Shown piece by piece: positions 1 through 10,043 of a stretch of 64,000 nt of DNA; within the stretch, counting starts at the first letter, position 1; every line of letters starts with the position of its first letter. The notes under the pieces were generated by a model that was not told the origin of the DNA, made no database searches, and worked only from the letters and a program-made list of their open reading frames with translations. Position numbers and translations under genes: made by a program. Origin of the DNA: Peromyscus leucopus (lineage: Eukaryota > Chordata > Mammalia > Rodentia > Cricetidae); NCBI RefSeq assembly GCF_004664715.2, contig NC_051070.1:47316456-47380455 (forward strand), read 5' to 3'.

Positions 1-358
1 CTGCTCACCTCCATTTAGTCCAGTAACATTGTAGCATAGACTTCTGCAGCTCTGCCCTTCTGTCTGCATCTCTGTGTCTGTCCCAAAGGTAGCTGAACCA
101 CACACCCCAAGAAAGGAGTTCAGAAGTGATGGAAAGGGAGGAACTGTGGCCAGTTCAGTGCCCCACCCAAACTTGTGTGGGGTTGTTGTCAAGTACAGTT
201 TGAGGCCATTGTTGCCAAATCTTCAAGTGTTGTAAAAGATGATGGAAATTCATTTCTTTTGTGGGAAATCTTAAGGTTTTCTCCCTTTTTCATGTATTTT
301 CCCAATGCGTAAAGAAAAGCTGAGAAATCAGTAATCTATTTTAAGAATTTAGACTATT

Positions 359-570
359 AGGGACTGGAGAGATGACTAGCAGTTAAGAGCACTGGCTGCT
401 CTTCCATAGAACCTAGGTTCAATTCCCAGCACCTACATGGCAATTCACAACTGTCCGTAACTCCTGTTCCCAGTGATCCAACACCTTCTCTGACCTCTAA
501 GGGCCCTGCACACATGTGATATACTTACATGCACATGGCAAAATACCCATACACATAAAATAAATAATTT
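359..570 (+). mobile_element. B2 SINE
   Basis: Starts GGGACTGGAGAGATGACTAG with tRNA-derived box-like sequence (GTTCAATTCCCAGCACC) and ends with a CA-rich, A-rich tail. Confidence 0.9.
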
Positions 571-955
571 AGACTCCTTACTTTGATTAAAAGCTCCTTT
601 ACAACTTAATTCTAGGCTGTTCTTCCAGGGTTAGAGGATATACTAGATACTTTCTCATTTTGATGTGTATTAATCTATAGCCTGAAATTCTTCCATTTTA
701 TCGATCCCCATCTTTTACTCATTTCCTCTTTCCTGGCTTTCTAGTCTGCACTGTATTGTGTGTGGAGATCTCTGTAAACTCCAGGGCCAGCAGAGTAATG
801 ATCTGCATGAGGTAAGAAGAAAATCTGGTTCAGCATGACACAGTAGCCAGTGTTGGTTCAAACTTCTAGAATCTGACACTGGACAGTTTATTTTAGGCAT
901 CTTTTAAGTACAGTACAATTTTGGAAAAAAGTTTCCTGATAAAAACTCAATCCTG

Positions 956-1102
956 GCCGGGCGTTGGTGGCGCACGCCTTTAATCCCAGCACTCGGGAGG
1001 CAGAGCCAGGCGGATCTCTGTGAGTTCGAGGCCAGCCTGGGCTACCAAGTGAGCTCCAGGAAAGGCGCAAAGCTGCACAGAGAAACCCTGTCTCGAAAAA
1101 CC

Positions 1103-1130
<28 letters not shown>
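956..1130 (+). mobile_element. B1 SINE, full length, young
   Basis: Complete B1 from GGCCGGGCG to CTCGAAAAACC plus A(n). It is flanked by the perfect 15-bp duplication AAAAACTCAATCCTG (941-955 and 1127-1141). Confidence 0.97.
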
Positions 1131-1134
<4 letters not shown>

Positions 1135-1347
1135 AATCCTGTGTGCATAATGGCACTTAAGGTGTGACTACATTGAAACTCTTTTGCAGAGTACATGTGA
1201 CCTCTTCCATAAACATGGATTCTATAAACTTAGAACCTAGGGAAGGATCTGGTGTGGTTTAGGTTATACAGATAGCACAGAGGGCACCAAGTTATAAAGT
1301 ATGAGGGCACCAAGCTATAAAACACATGTGACATATAAAGATGTTGT

Positions 1348-1726
1348 CATAGTTAGAGTTTCTATTGCTGTGAAAAAACACCATGACCGCAGCAACTCTT
1401 ACAAAGGAAAACATTTACTTGGGACTGGCTTACAGTTTCAGAGGTTTAGTCCATTGTCATGGTGGGAAGCAAGGCAGCGTGCAGGCAGACATGGTGCTGG
1501 AGAGGTAGTTGAGAGTTCTACATCTTGATCCTCAGGCAACAGGAAGTGAACTGTGTCCCACACTGGGAGTAGCTTGCGCATATGAGACCTCAGAGCCCGC
1601 CCCCACAGTGACACATTTCCTCCAAGGCCACACCTACTCCACACCTCCTAATAGAACCATTCCCTACATGCCAAGCATTTAAATGCATGAGTCTATGGGG
1701 GCCATACCTATTCATACTACCACAGG
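1348..1726 (+). mobile_element. Rodent interspersed repeat ('TTTCTATTGCTGTGA' type), copy 1
   Basis: It starts AGAGTTTCTATTGCTGTG and continues through CACCATGACC, a GTCCATTGTCATGGTGGGAAGC core, GTGCTGGAGA and ACACATTTCCTCC, ending ATACTACCACAG. The same order is found at 15180 and 20955. The family is common in rodent genomes, but I cannot name it safely. The short ORFs inside are not genes. Confidence 0.8.
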
Positions 1727-1949
1727 GCCAACTTAGGATCAGTCAGCCAGATGATGGAAAGCAGAGAAAGCCCTAAATGTCCCTCCTTAAAGCTGAGCAG
1801 TGTGTGCGAGCCTAGTCCTCAGGATGAAAAGACTCTTGTTTCATGAAAGGTACAATTCTCCAGTAGAAAGGGTTGAGGTAGTAGAATAAACCACAAATGC
1901 CCTCATGTAGATGCACACATATTGGTGAAATGTTAGAACTCCAAATGCA

Positions 1950-2000
1950 CGCGTGTACACACAAACACACAAACACACACACACACACAAACACACACAC
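1950..2000 (+). repeat. (CA)n-like interrupted microsatellite
   Basis: ACACACAAACACACAAACAC repeated with A interruptions. Confidence 0.95.
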
Positions 2001-2254
2001 CAAACCTAAACATTTTCACGACAGAAAAACAGGTTATTTATCAATCAATAAATAACTAATCAGATTGGTGTCTGACAAACAATATTGGATACAGTAAGTA
2101 ACTAGAAGTTAGAAAACTGCCATCAAAAATCTGACGGAAAAAGATTTTTAACCAGAAACCAAAAATTGGAACTCAAACTTAATTACTTGGAGTAAGCTGC
2201 AGTAAACTAGAAAACTCGTGCTGACTAGTTGAAAGATAAAGCAACAAGGGCAAA

Positions 2255-2362
2255 GAGGAGGAGGAGGGGCAGGAGGAAGAAGAGGAGGAGAAGGGGCAGG
2301 AGGAAGAAAAGGAGGAGGAGGGGACCAGATGCAGGGAAGAGGAGGGGGGAAGAAGAAGAAAA
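2255..2362 (+). repeat. Purine-rich GGA/GAA tract
   Basis: GAGGAGGAGGAGGGGCAGGA motif appears three times in a 108-bp almost all-purine stretch. Confidence 0.93.
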
Positions 2363-2455
2363 GAACAAAAGGAAAGGGCCATTAAGAAGGAAACATTAAG
2401 ACTCAGCTAGTAAATGTTTATGCAAATTGTAACACACAAAAGATAAGAGATTGCA

Positions 2456-2605
2456 GGGACTGCTGGTGTATGCTTTCACTCCCATAGGGAGGCAGAGGCA
2501 GGCAGATTTCTGAGTTCAAGGCCAGCCTGGTCTATATGTCTAGTTCCAGGACAGCCAGGACTACACAGAGAAGCCCTGTCTCAAAATCAAACCAACCAAC
2601 CAATG
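2456..2605 (+). mobile_element. B1 SINE, diverged
   Basis: GGAGGCAGAGGCAGGCAGAT, GAGTTCAAGGCCAGCCTGG and CAGAGAAGCCCTGTCTC are retained, followed by a CCAA-rich tail. Confidence 0.9.
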
Positions 2606-2737
2606 AAATAACAGACTAGCCTTAAACTAAAATCTCAGGAGTACACCAGAAGAGGTCAAGATGAAAAGCTGAAGGGGATGGATGGATGTGGCAACTGAGT
2701 AAACTAAGAAAAGATAACCAGCAAGGCAATGGGTAGA

Positions 2738-2890
2738 GTAAGTGCAGGCTGTAATCCCAGCATGCCAGAGATGGAAGCAGGAGGACCAGCCTCAGCCACG
2801 TAGTGGGTTTGAGGCAAGCCAGGACTGCAAAAGACCCTTGTCAGAAAACAAAACCAAAAACAAAACGGAACATATAAAAGACAAAAGAAA
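2738..2890 (+). mobile_element. B1-like SINE, heavily diverged
   Basis: GCTGTAATCCCAGCATGCC and a degenerate CAAGCCAGGACTGCAAAAGA end indicate an old B1 relative; an A-rich tail follows. Confidence 0.6.
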
Positions 2891-3692
2891 AAAAAGTAAC
2901 AATAAAACCCAGCCAAATCACCAATAAAATAAGAAAAAGCAGTACCCAGACCAATCTGTGAAAATGCTGGAATCAAAGCATGATCTTTCCAGCTACTGTG
3001 GTGTGTGTGAGTCAGAGCCTCTCAGCCTTGCACAGGCTGACAGAAAACGGTTGCAGGAACCAGAGCAGAAGCCAGGGCCTTTGGAGACCTAGGTGCAGAT
3101 CCACTTGAACTTATGACTTTGAAAAAGATAAGGGCTCCTGGGGTACTAGAAGCCTTAAGAACAGCCAACTACATGTTCTCCAGTATGTCCTAGGGACCAG
3201 CAAGTGCCAAGGTCAAGGCTGTGGATATCCCACATCATCAGAAGGCACTGAAGAGACTGGCCAAGAAGCACAATACCCTTTGGTCTTGGTGTATGAAATG
3301 AAGTCACTCTCACAAACCTGGGAATAGGCCCACAGAAGGCTGCACAAAATGGACACATGCAACCAAGCATGTAGTTGTGCCATAACCAGAAAATAGTATT
3401 TCAGAGCCCTTCTCTGTCTTCTGGCTCTTAAATTCTTTGTGCCTCCTCTTCCTCCGTTTCCGGAGTCTCAGAGGCAGTGGTATAAATGTCCTGTTTAGGG
3501 ATGAGCACTCAGCCATCCCTTTTCTCAGCCCCCTGAGCAGCCATAGGCCTCTGCCCTCACCACTGACACTGCACAAGGAGGCTTCTTTGATTAAAGCTGG
3601 GAGTAGTATCTCTTTATGAGTATAAACATATATTTAGAAGGCAGCTTGGCACCATGACTTTTTAACTAAATAACAGTATTAAGTTCACTGCT

Positions 3693-3892
3693 CTGCTATA
3701 GTTTATTTTTTATTTTATGTGTATGATTATTTTGCCTACATGTATATTACAACACAGAGGAGGGTTTTGGATCACCTGGAACTAGAGATAGGATGTTTGT
3801 GAGCCACTATGTGGGTGCTAGGATATAGACGTGGGTCCTCTGCAAGAGCAACAAGTGCTCTTAACCCCTGAGCCTTCTCTCTAGCTCCATCA
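3693..3892 (-). mobile_element. B2 SINE
   Basis: Reverse B2: ends AGCCTTCTCTCTAGCTCC with GTGCTCTTAACCCCTGAGCC, and begins with a T-rich tail. Confidence 0.85.
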
Positions 3893-4589
3893 GCCATGGG
3901 TTTTTGACCAGGTTTACAGTATTGGGTATGAATTCTCCTCTTGGGGAGCAGGCCTCAAATCCAGTCAGAGAGCAGTTGCTGTCCCCATAGCAGACAAGCC
4001 ACCGTTACACCAGTGGGCACATCTTATCTGGTGGGTGGATGTTGCAGGCTGCTCTGGGACTTTTTAGGCCAAGGACTTGTGCTTCTTCTCAGTGCCTGTT
4101 GGCTATAGAAGACTTGTAATGACAGCGTGAATGAGGGACTTAATGAAGGCAGGTTAGACAAAGCCGAGTGTTGAGGAGAAACAAGTTTCTGTGTGGTCTT
4201 TGCACCTCAGTCTTCTTTAGTCCATTTCTATATTTCATGCTGCAAGTCAAGTGTGCTGGATCGGCTTTGAACTTGTTTTTGTTCTTTCTCTTTGTTCAGA
4301 TAGTGTCTGCAGATCTTCATTGCCTAAAGAACAAAGTCTATGCTTTGGGCTGTGATATTTAAGGTCTTCTACAGTTGAGCCTTAACTCTCCTTATTAGTA
4401 ATTTGCTCCTTTCTTCCTTCCCTCCTCCCTCCCTCCATCTTTTCATTCCTCCCCTTTTTGTTTTGGAGGGGAGCTCCTAGTATTGAACCCAGTGCTCTTA
4501 CCCTGAGCCCGCCGACTCTTCCCTTGCTTTGCTTTCTTCTTGCCCCCAGATCTGATCATTCAGTTGTGCGGATTTTAAGATTTGCTTAG

Positions 4590-4775
4590 GTAGGAGCAGT
4601 TCAGAGGGTTTGACCCAGGTTTGGTTCCCAGCACCCATATGGTGATTCACAATTGTCTTTAACTCCATTTCCAAGAGATTTGACACCTTTTTCTGGTCTT
4701 GTCGGGCACTAGGCCTGTATGCACATACTTACATGTAAGCAAGACACTCATCTACCTAAATTCAATCTTTAAAAA
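4590..4775 (+). mobile_element. B2 SINE, 5'-truncated
   Basis: TTCCCAGCACCCATATGGTG, TTTTTCTGGTCTTGTCGGGC and CATACTTACATGTAAGCAAG are typical B2 internal blocks. Confidence 0.8.
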
Positions 4776-5122
4776 ACAAGATTTGGTTAGATAAATGTAT
4801 TTTTTTCCAGACAGACAAAAGGAAGTAGTAAGCTGCTAAAGGCTAAAAATTCTTAGAAATAATAAAAACTAGAAGATCATTATTTAGTTAATATAATTAG
4901 GAGAGGTTATAGTAGTATTATATGATACAAGTTCATAACTAAACGTGCGGTTCCTCAGACTATCTTTTCTTACAGGATTACAAATAGGAGCAAAAGATAA
5001 ACATTAGTTGAAATAAATTGAATGTTTTATGCAACAAGAATGGGCATGTCTTTAGACTTTTACTTATATTCGAAAGTAATATGCAATCTAAGTAATTGTA
5101 ATTTTTTTGTTTCTCTTTTTAG

Positions 5123-5141
5123 GAATCAAGGAAGGACTGAG
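5123..5141 (+). CDS. GTF2F2: GTF2F2 (TFIIF beta/RAP30) internal micro-exon, 19 nt
   Basis: RAP30 is the small subunit of TFIIF, which binds RNA polymerase II with RAP74 and helps recruit it to promoters. This exon has a strong acceptor (a T-rich tract ending TTTTTAG at 5122) and a good donor (GAG|GTGAGA at 5142). One leading base completes a codon begun in the previous exon (expected Lys, about residue 47), then six codons read N-Q-G-R-T-E. This matches the short linker in the N-terminal RAP30 dimerisation domain just before V-S-F-T-L-N, which opens the next exon at 6168. The exon ends on a codon boundary and the next exon starts on one, so the reading frame is continuous. The exon is too short to find as an ORF; I recognise it from the known protein and the splice sites. 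The preceding exon, encoding the N-terminus, is not in the window. Neighbouring introns are at least 5.1 kb upstream and 1,026 nt downstream. Confidence 0.9.
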
Positions 5142-6167
5142 GTGAGATTTATATGAAAATTTTATTGAAATTATCAACTGGGCATGGTGGTGCATTCCTG
5201 TAATTCCAGCACTTGGGAGGAAGGGGTGGGTGGATCAGGAGTAGTTCCAGGCCAGCCTGGGCTACCTCAGTTCCTGTTTCACAAAGATCAGCAACAACGG
5301 CAAACCACAGTGAGAATATTTAATCGTTAGTAATAAGTGTTGCATTCTGGAAAAGTGTAATTGAAATGAATGTCTGATGGTCGGAAATATATAAAGGTAT
5401 AAATGTTACTTGGATGAATGAATGGACTCTTCTAGTTCAGTCTGAGCATTTTTCTTTGCCCTAACTATTCCTCTTAGCATTGTGAAACAATATGGCTTTA
5501 GTAATACTTTAGCATTACTTCTGTGGGACAAAGACATTTGATGTGAATTTTGAGGATGTTAGATTTGAAACTATCAAGTCTTAATTCATATTGTGTATAT
5601 GGTACCTATCATAATAATAACTGTATAGTTAATAATTCATGATCTTCCTGCCTAGTTGGAAAACCAGTGATTTTATAAATTATTTAAACATAAAATATAC
5701 CTTATATTCATGCAAGAGTTTTTAAGCTCTTTAGAGTAGATAGCTTGCTCCTTACCCTTTTCAGATACAGTTGATTTCTCTGTATTAAAATACTCATTCA
5801 ACAAATGTTTTCCTTCTATGTGCCAAGCATGTGCTAGGTCTTAGGGAATGTGTCAGTAAAAAAAAGTAACTTCAGTTTTTTTTTCTGGAAAGACTGCTTC
5901 AGTCACAGACCAGAGAAAACACTGGTAGACAAGCTCCATCATCTGACATATGGGGATAAATATTCTATTTATGGCTTAAGAATAAAGGATTTCATGGTGA
6001 CATTTAAGAAATAAATGTTTAAGAGACTCACATCTTTAAAAAGTTTTTAAAAAATAATTTATAATCAAAATGTCTGTATAGGTACTTTAAATATAAATAT
6101 CAATTTTAGTAAGCTTTGGGTTTTTTTGTTTTTGTTTTTGTTTTTTTTTTTTTTTTTTGTCCACTAG
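5142..6167 (+). other. GTF2F2: GTF2F2 intron, 1,026 nt, between micro-exon and next exon
   Basis: This short intron is bounded by GTGAGA and CCACTAG. It holds one degenerate B1-like SINE (about 5176-5300), then AT-rich unique sequence with nothing else recognised. It ends in a long T-rich tract immediately before the acceptor. Confidence 0.9.
5176..5300 (+). mobile_element. B1-like SINE, diverged
   Basis: CTGGGCATGGTGGTGCATTC, AATTCCAGCACTTGGGAGG and CCAGGCCAGCCTGGGCTACC are recognisable. It sits in the short intron after the micro-exon. Confidence 0.8.
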
Positions 6168-6312
6168 GTATCTTTTACTTTAAATGAGGATCTTGCAAAT
6201 ATTCATGATATCGGTGGGAAACCAGCTTCAGTCAGTGCGCCTAGAGAACATCCATTTGTCTTGCAAAGTGTTGGAGGACAGACATTAACAGTGTTTACTG
6301 AGAGCTCCTCAG
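6168..6312 (+). CDS. GTF2F2: GTF2F2 (TFIIF beta/RAP30) internal exon, 145 nt
   Basis: This exon encodes 48 full codons from V-S-F-T-L-N-E-D to T-E-S-S-S plus the first base of the next codon, about residues 54-102 of RAP30. It contains the hallmark stretches NIHDIGGKPAS and HPFVLQSVGGQTLTVF. The segment belongs to the N-terminal beta-barrel domain through which RAP30 dimerises with RAP74 in TFIIF. The acceptor is CCACTAG at 6161-6167, behind an extremely T-rich tract (about 6117-6158). The donor is CAG|GTAAGG at 6313, close to consensus. The exon starts in phase 0, directly following the micro-exon at 5123-5141, and ends in phase 1, matching the AT-AAA start of the exon at 62619. The match to mammalian RAP30 looks complete with no internal stop, so it is a functional exon rather than a pseudogene. 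Confidence 0.97.
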
Positions 6313-6417
6313 GTAAGGGGGAATAGAATTATGTACTACGATTTCAGTCCATGTGTAGATTTTCTGTCTCATCCTGCACACCTGTTTGCTTTGTTTAAGG
6401 TCATTACCACCTATTGT

Positions 6418-6562
6418 TTTGTCTGTTTGTCTGTGTCATATCATGCAGTCTTTCTGCCCTTGTATTTTTCTTGTGATGAATGAAATTTTGGCCATTACCT
6501 GAGAAGAGATTAATACGCATGTGGGTATGAACTTACAGAACAAAACAGATGGGAGACTGTGG
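6418..6562 (+). repeat. Direct repeat, copy A (~145 bp)
   Basis: This block (TCATATCATGCAGTCTTTCT, CCATTACCTGAGAAGA, GGGTATGAACTTACAGAACA) recurs in the same order at 7950-8094. It begins about 105 bp after the 145-nt GTF2F2 exon. It is not a repeat family I recognise. Confidence 0.9.
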
Positions 6563-7249
6563 TGGTGAGCGGCTCTCCTCAGATTCTGGGCTTGCCGAGC
6601 TAAGGCAGCCCTTGCTTGCTTGGCTAAGTTGATGCAGAGCAAAGTTATGCTCTCTACAGTGCTTACTATTAGGAAATGTTTTAGCTTGCATTTCTGTGCC
6701 TGTGTGCTTTGTGTTTTGAAAAGTCTTTATAGTTGTTTATGAAGATTAACTTTTATTGTCATTAGCTTCCAGAATGAATGAAGTATGGTTTTTAAATTGT
6801 GTGTGACAGCAATGTGACATTGGTTCAGTTTGTGAATTAAATGTGGAGGAAAGCTTGCTGGCCTGTTTTCATTAGTCTTTTACTGTTATCTTTCACTGAA
6901 TTCAGAACATTGCTGTTCAAGTGGCACTCCCTCTCCATTCAGTAGAATTAATTTTCTCCTAATTCAAAATTATTGGTTATGAAAAGAAAAAATTAATTTT
7001 GTTGTATTTCAAGCATTTTAAAGCAAACTGTAAGATATTATGTATGCCAAGAATGCCGTTGCTTTAAAAAAGCCTCACAAGCATTTTTGTCATGTTCGGA
7101 TTTTAGTAACTGTGTGAACTGACCTATTAGATTTCCAGTAGCTGTATAAACTGATCTAGTCTTTGTTTCTTCCCTTTGATGGAGAATCTAAAACAATAAT
7201 GACTATAACTTTAGGGACATGAAGCCAGAGCTAAAGGGTTGATTTTTAC

Positions 7250-7294
<45 letters not shown>

Positions 7295-7440
7295 GGTTTT
7301 TCAAGACAGAGTTTCTCGTGTAGCTTTGTGCCTGTCCTGGATCTCATTCTGTAGACCAGGCTGGCCTTGAACTCACAGAGATCCGCCTGGCTCTGCCTCC
7401 CGAGTGCTGGGACTAAAGGCGTGTGCCACCACTGCCCAGC
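7250..7440 (-). mobile_element. B1 SINE with (ATT)n tail
   Basis: Reverse B1 from GTTTTTCAAGACAGAG to CACCACTGCCCAGC at 7295-7440. The poly(A) side has become a (TTA)n microsatellite at 7250-7294. Confidence 0.93.
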
Positions 7441-7949
7441 TTTTTTACTTTTATTCTTTTGATGCTATATTAATTTGTTGTATCGTGTTCAGGGAAGTAG
7501 AAAATACACTTTTATGTTGGGGAAAATTCAGCCAATCAATAGCCATTTATAATATGTTCTATTGTTCAGGGCACAGTACATGTACAAACAGGCAGGCTGT
7601 GCTTAGTCTTTGGAATGAAGATGTTGAACCTGTGAGGCTTCTCGCCTTCTGTGATGAGCCATCAGAGGCAGAGGCTCGGGGAGGCTCTAACTTGCCTAGC
7701 AGAAAAAGTACCTTGTTTCTATTTTTTTGTAACTATGTGACTAGTGTTTCCAAAGAATGCTTTGGCTCTGGTTGTGATTCAGAAAACTAACATGTGTTGT
7801 CCTCAAAATTGTTCTTTAGTTTTCATCTTTTAAATTCTTCCTGAACATTTTGTGTTCCCGTTTTGGTAGCAAGTGTGCTCCCAGTGATATGGTTTCAGGC
7901 TTATCTTGGCACAGGGTATGGAAAAGGATGTAGATTGTTCTCTCCCGTT

Positions 7950-8094
7950 TCGTCTGCCTGTCTGTCTCATATCATGCAGTCTTTCTGCTCTTGTGTTTTT
8001 CTTGTGGTGAATGAAAATTTGACCATTACCTGAGAAGAACATAATTCCCATTTGGGTATGAACTTACAGAACAAAACAGATGGGAGAATGTGTG
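7950..8094 (+). repeat. Direct repeat, copy B (~145 bp)
   Basis: Second copy of the block at 6418-6562, 1.5 kb downstream, about 85-90% identical by eye. A B1 has inserted between the copies (7250-7440). Confidence 0.9.
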
Positions 8095-8289
8095 GACAGT
8101 GTGTTTGCATTATAGAACGGAAGGAACTTTTTGTAGCACAGAAACTTACTTTGTAGGTGGCATTTTTTTTTTTTTATAAGTCATTGCCCTTGACTTTCTT
8201 TGGACCTTTCTGTTCTTTAAGTTCTTCCTTTGTGAAATCTGGGTAATTATTTACACTTACATTATAGTGTACTCAAATGCTTAGACCAG

Positions 8290-8625
8290 TGCTTACCACC
8301 ACTGAAAAGGAGAGACAGGTATGTAGATCCTTGGAGCTTGCTGACAAACCAGCTCAGCTGAATCTGTGAGCTCCAGGTCTGGTGAGAGACCTGTCTCAAA
8401 AAATAAGTTGTAAGGTGATTAAGAAAGATGCCTCAATCGATCTCTGGTCTCCACACATATGCATACATGTGCCTATGCACACGGAACCACATACGTATAT
8501 ACCATACCTACAAATAAGGTGGAAAAGTAATTGAGGAAGATAGCCCATGTTGACCTCTGCTCTCCAAACACATATCCACATACATGTATGCAAGCACATG
8601 CACAAATAAATGTTTAAAAATAAAT
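8290..8625 (+). mobile_element. B4/RSINE-type composite SINE with internal duplication
   Basis: TGAGCTCCAGGTCTGGTGAG and GAGACCTGTCTCAAAAAATAAG lead into two tandem related blocks (AAGATGCCTC...CTGGTCTCCACAC and AAGATAGCCC...CTGCTCTCCAAAC), ending with CA-rich tails. Confidence 0.7.
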
Positions 8626-8632
8626 ATTTTTA

Positions 8633-8784
8633 GCCGGGTGGTGGTGGCGCACGCCTTTAATCCCAGCACTCGGGAGGCAGAGCCAGGTGGATCTCTGTGA
8701 GTTCGAGGCCAGCCTGGACTGACTACCAAGTGAGTCCCAGGAAAGGCGCAAAGCTACACAGAGAAACCCTGTCTCGAAAAACCA

Positions 8785-8827
<43 letters not shown>

Positions 8828-8830
8828 ATA
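8633..8830 (+). mobile_element. B1 SINE with (AAAT)n tail
   Basis: Full B1 from GCCGGGTGGTGG to CTCGAAAAACC followed by a TAAA microsatellite. AAATAAATATTTTTA flanks both sides. Confidence 0.95.
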
Positions 8831-9403
8831 TTTTTAAGCTCTATTTTAGGTAATATACCAGTCTATAAAATGTAGACTTTTATAAGAAAATTAGTGTTAA
8901 GTTCAGTATGTATAGAGTTTTAGTTTTAATAACTTTATGCCTTCTGTTAATGTAATTTTGTTGGTTTTGAGAGACTTTCTTTGAGCCATCTTTGAGTTTT
9001 ATATATTTGAATGTCTGTGGGAGATGGAATTAGAGGGGACTAATAGTGTACTTTATAATGCTGTACTTTAATCAAAACTATCTTCATATCATTAACATTT
9101 TATCAACAAATTAATTTGTTCCTGGTTGGATGGTCGGCTTGTTATGGGTTAGCTCCTCTACCTCTGCATTTCTACTCCCACTGTATCAGCTCACACTTTT
9201 CACAACTGAGCTTCTCTGCTTTTCTTGAACTGGGACTCTCTTCTGGATAGATTAGGCAGGAAGAGAGCAGAGATTGTGCTGACAGTCTCTGGGGATGGGA
9301 GGGGATGGGAGGCCAACAGGAGTGCTTTCCAGGGTCTGGGCATGAGCATCCGGATGCGTGGTAAAACTGAGTTAGAAGATACTGAAAGTGGCAGGCAGGA
9401 CTT

Positions 9404-9488
9404 CTTCCTTCCTTCCTTCCTTCCTTCCTTCCTTCCTTCCTTCCTTCCTTCCTTCCTTCCTTCCTTCCTTCCTTCCTTCCTTCCTTCC
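9404..9488 (+). repeat. (TTCC)n microsatellite, ~21 units
   Basis: Uninterrupted TTCC array (GGAA on the minus strand), not next to a recognisable SINE. Confidence 0.97.
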
Positions 9489-9683
9489 TAATCTCTTGGT
9501 AGCAGTTCATTAATTCAGCAGGTTGATGTTGCTGCCTACTTTGTGTGTGTCCTCTTCTAGGCTTAGGGAATTTAAGTGAGCAGTCCATCCTTTGTGGTGC
9601 TTGCTCCTTCTGGTAGAGGAGACAGCAATGAATAGTAAACTATCTCAGACTACAGGTTGTCTGGGAGATGGGATGAGGTGTAT

Positions 9684-10043
9684 ACACTGGTTGGTTGTTG
9701 TCAACTTGACATAAACTGTAGTCACCTGGCAAGAGGGAACCTTCAGTTGTGGGTTTGTCTTCATCAGATTGGCCTGTGGGGCATTTTCTTGATAAATACG
9801 TGGTGTGTGCAGGCCCAGTCCACTGGACAGCCCTCCCCTGGGCAGGTGGTCCTTGGTTGCAGAAAGAAGCAAGCCGAGCAGAACCAGGAAGGAAGCCAGT
9901 AAGGAGTACATCTCCATGGATCCTTCTCTGACTTCTCCATGACAGACTGGAGTTGTGAAGTGTAAGCCAGATAAACCCTCTCCTCCCTAACTTGCTTTCT
10001 GGTCATGGTGTTGATCACAGAAACAAAGCAAACTAGAAGCAGA
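9684..10043 (+). mobile_element. Rodent non-autonomous DNA-transposon-like repeat (URR1-like)
   Basis: GGTTGTTGTCAACTTGACAT, CATCAGATTGGCCTGTGGGG, GGGCAGGTGGTCCTTGG, and TGTAAGCCAGATAAACCC in this order are characteristic of a common rodent repeat that I associate with the hAT-like URR1 group. The family name is from memory and uncertain. Open frames here are not genes. Confidence 0.7.

Larger units (their letters stand above)
1..5122 (+). other. GTF2F2: GTF2F2 intron (3' part), upstream of the micro-exon
   Basis: This is the downstream part of the intron ending at the micro-exon acceptor. It contains B2, B1 and other repeats listed separately plus simple-sequence tracts. I looked for the preceding RAP30 exons (the S-Q-Q-W-A-K and G-K-L-R-I-A region) and did not see them. 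Unique stretches at 1-358, 571-940, 2020-2250, 2890-3690 and 3895-4590 show no recognisable coding or RNA gene; 4390-4440 is a short TTCC/TCCC-rich tract. Confidence 0.85.

Noticed and set aside
359..570. tRNA-like box A/B sequence
   Set aside because: It is the tRNA-derived head of a B2 SINE, not a tRNA gene; the same holds for the other B2 copies.
1..5122. Earlier GTF2F2 exon in the first 5 kb
   Set aside because: No sequence encoding the expected residues just before K-N-Q-G-R-T-E with proper splice sites was found.
9172..9588. 138-codon minus ORF with K-E-G-R repeats
   Set aside because: Created by the (TTCC)n array, with no conserved sequence beside it.
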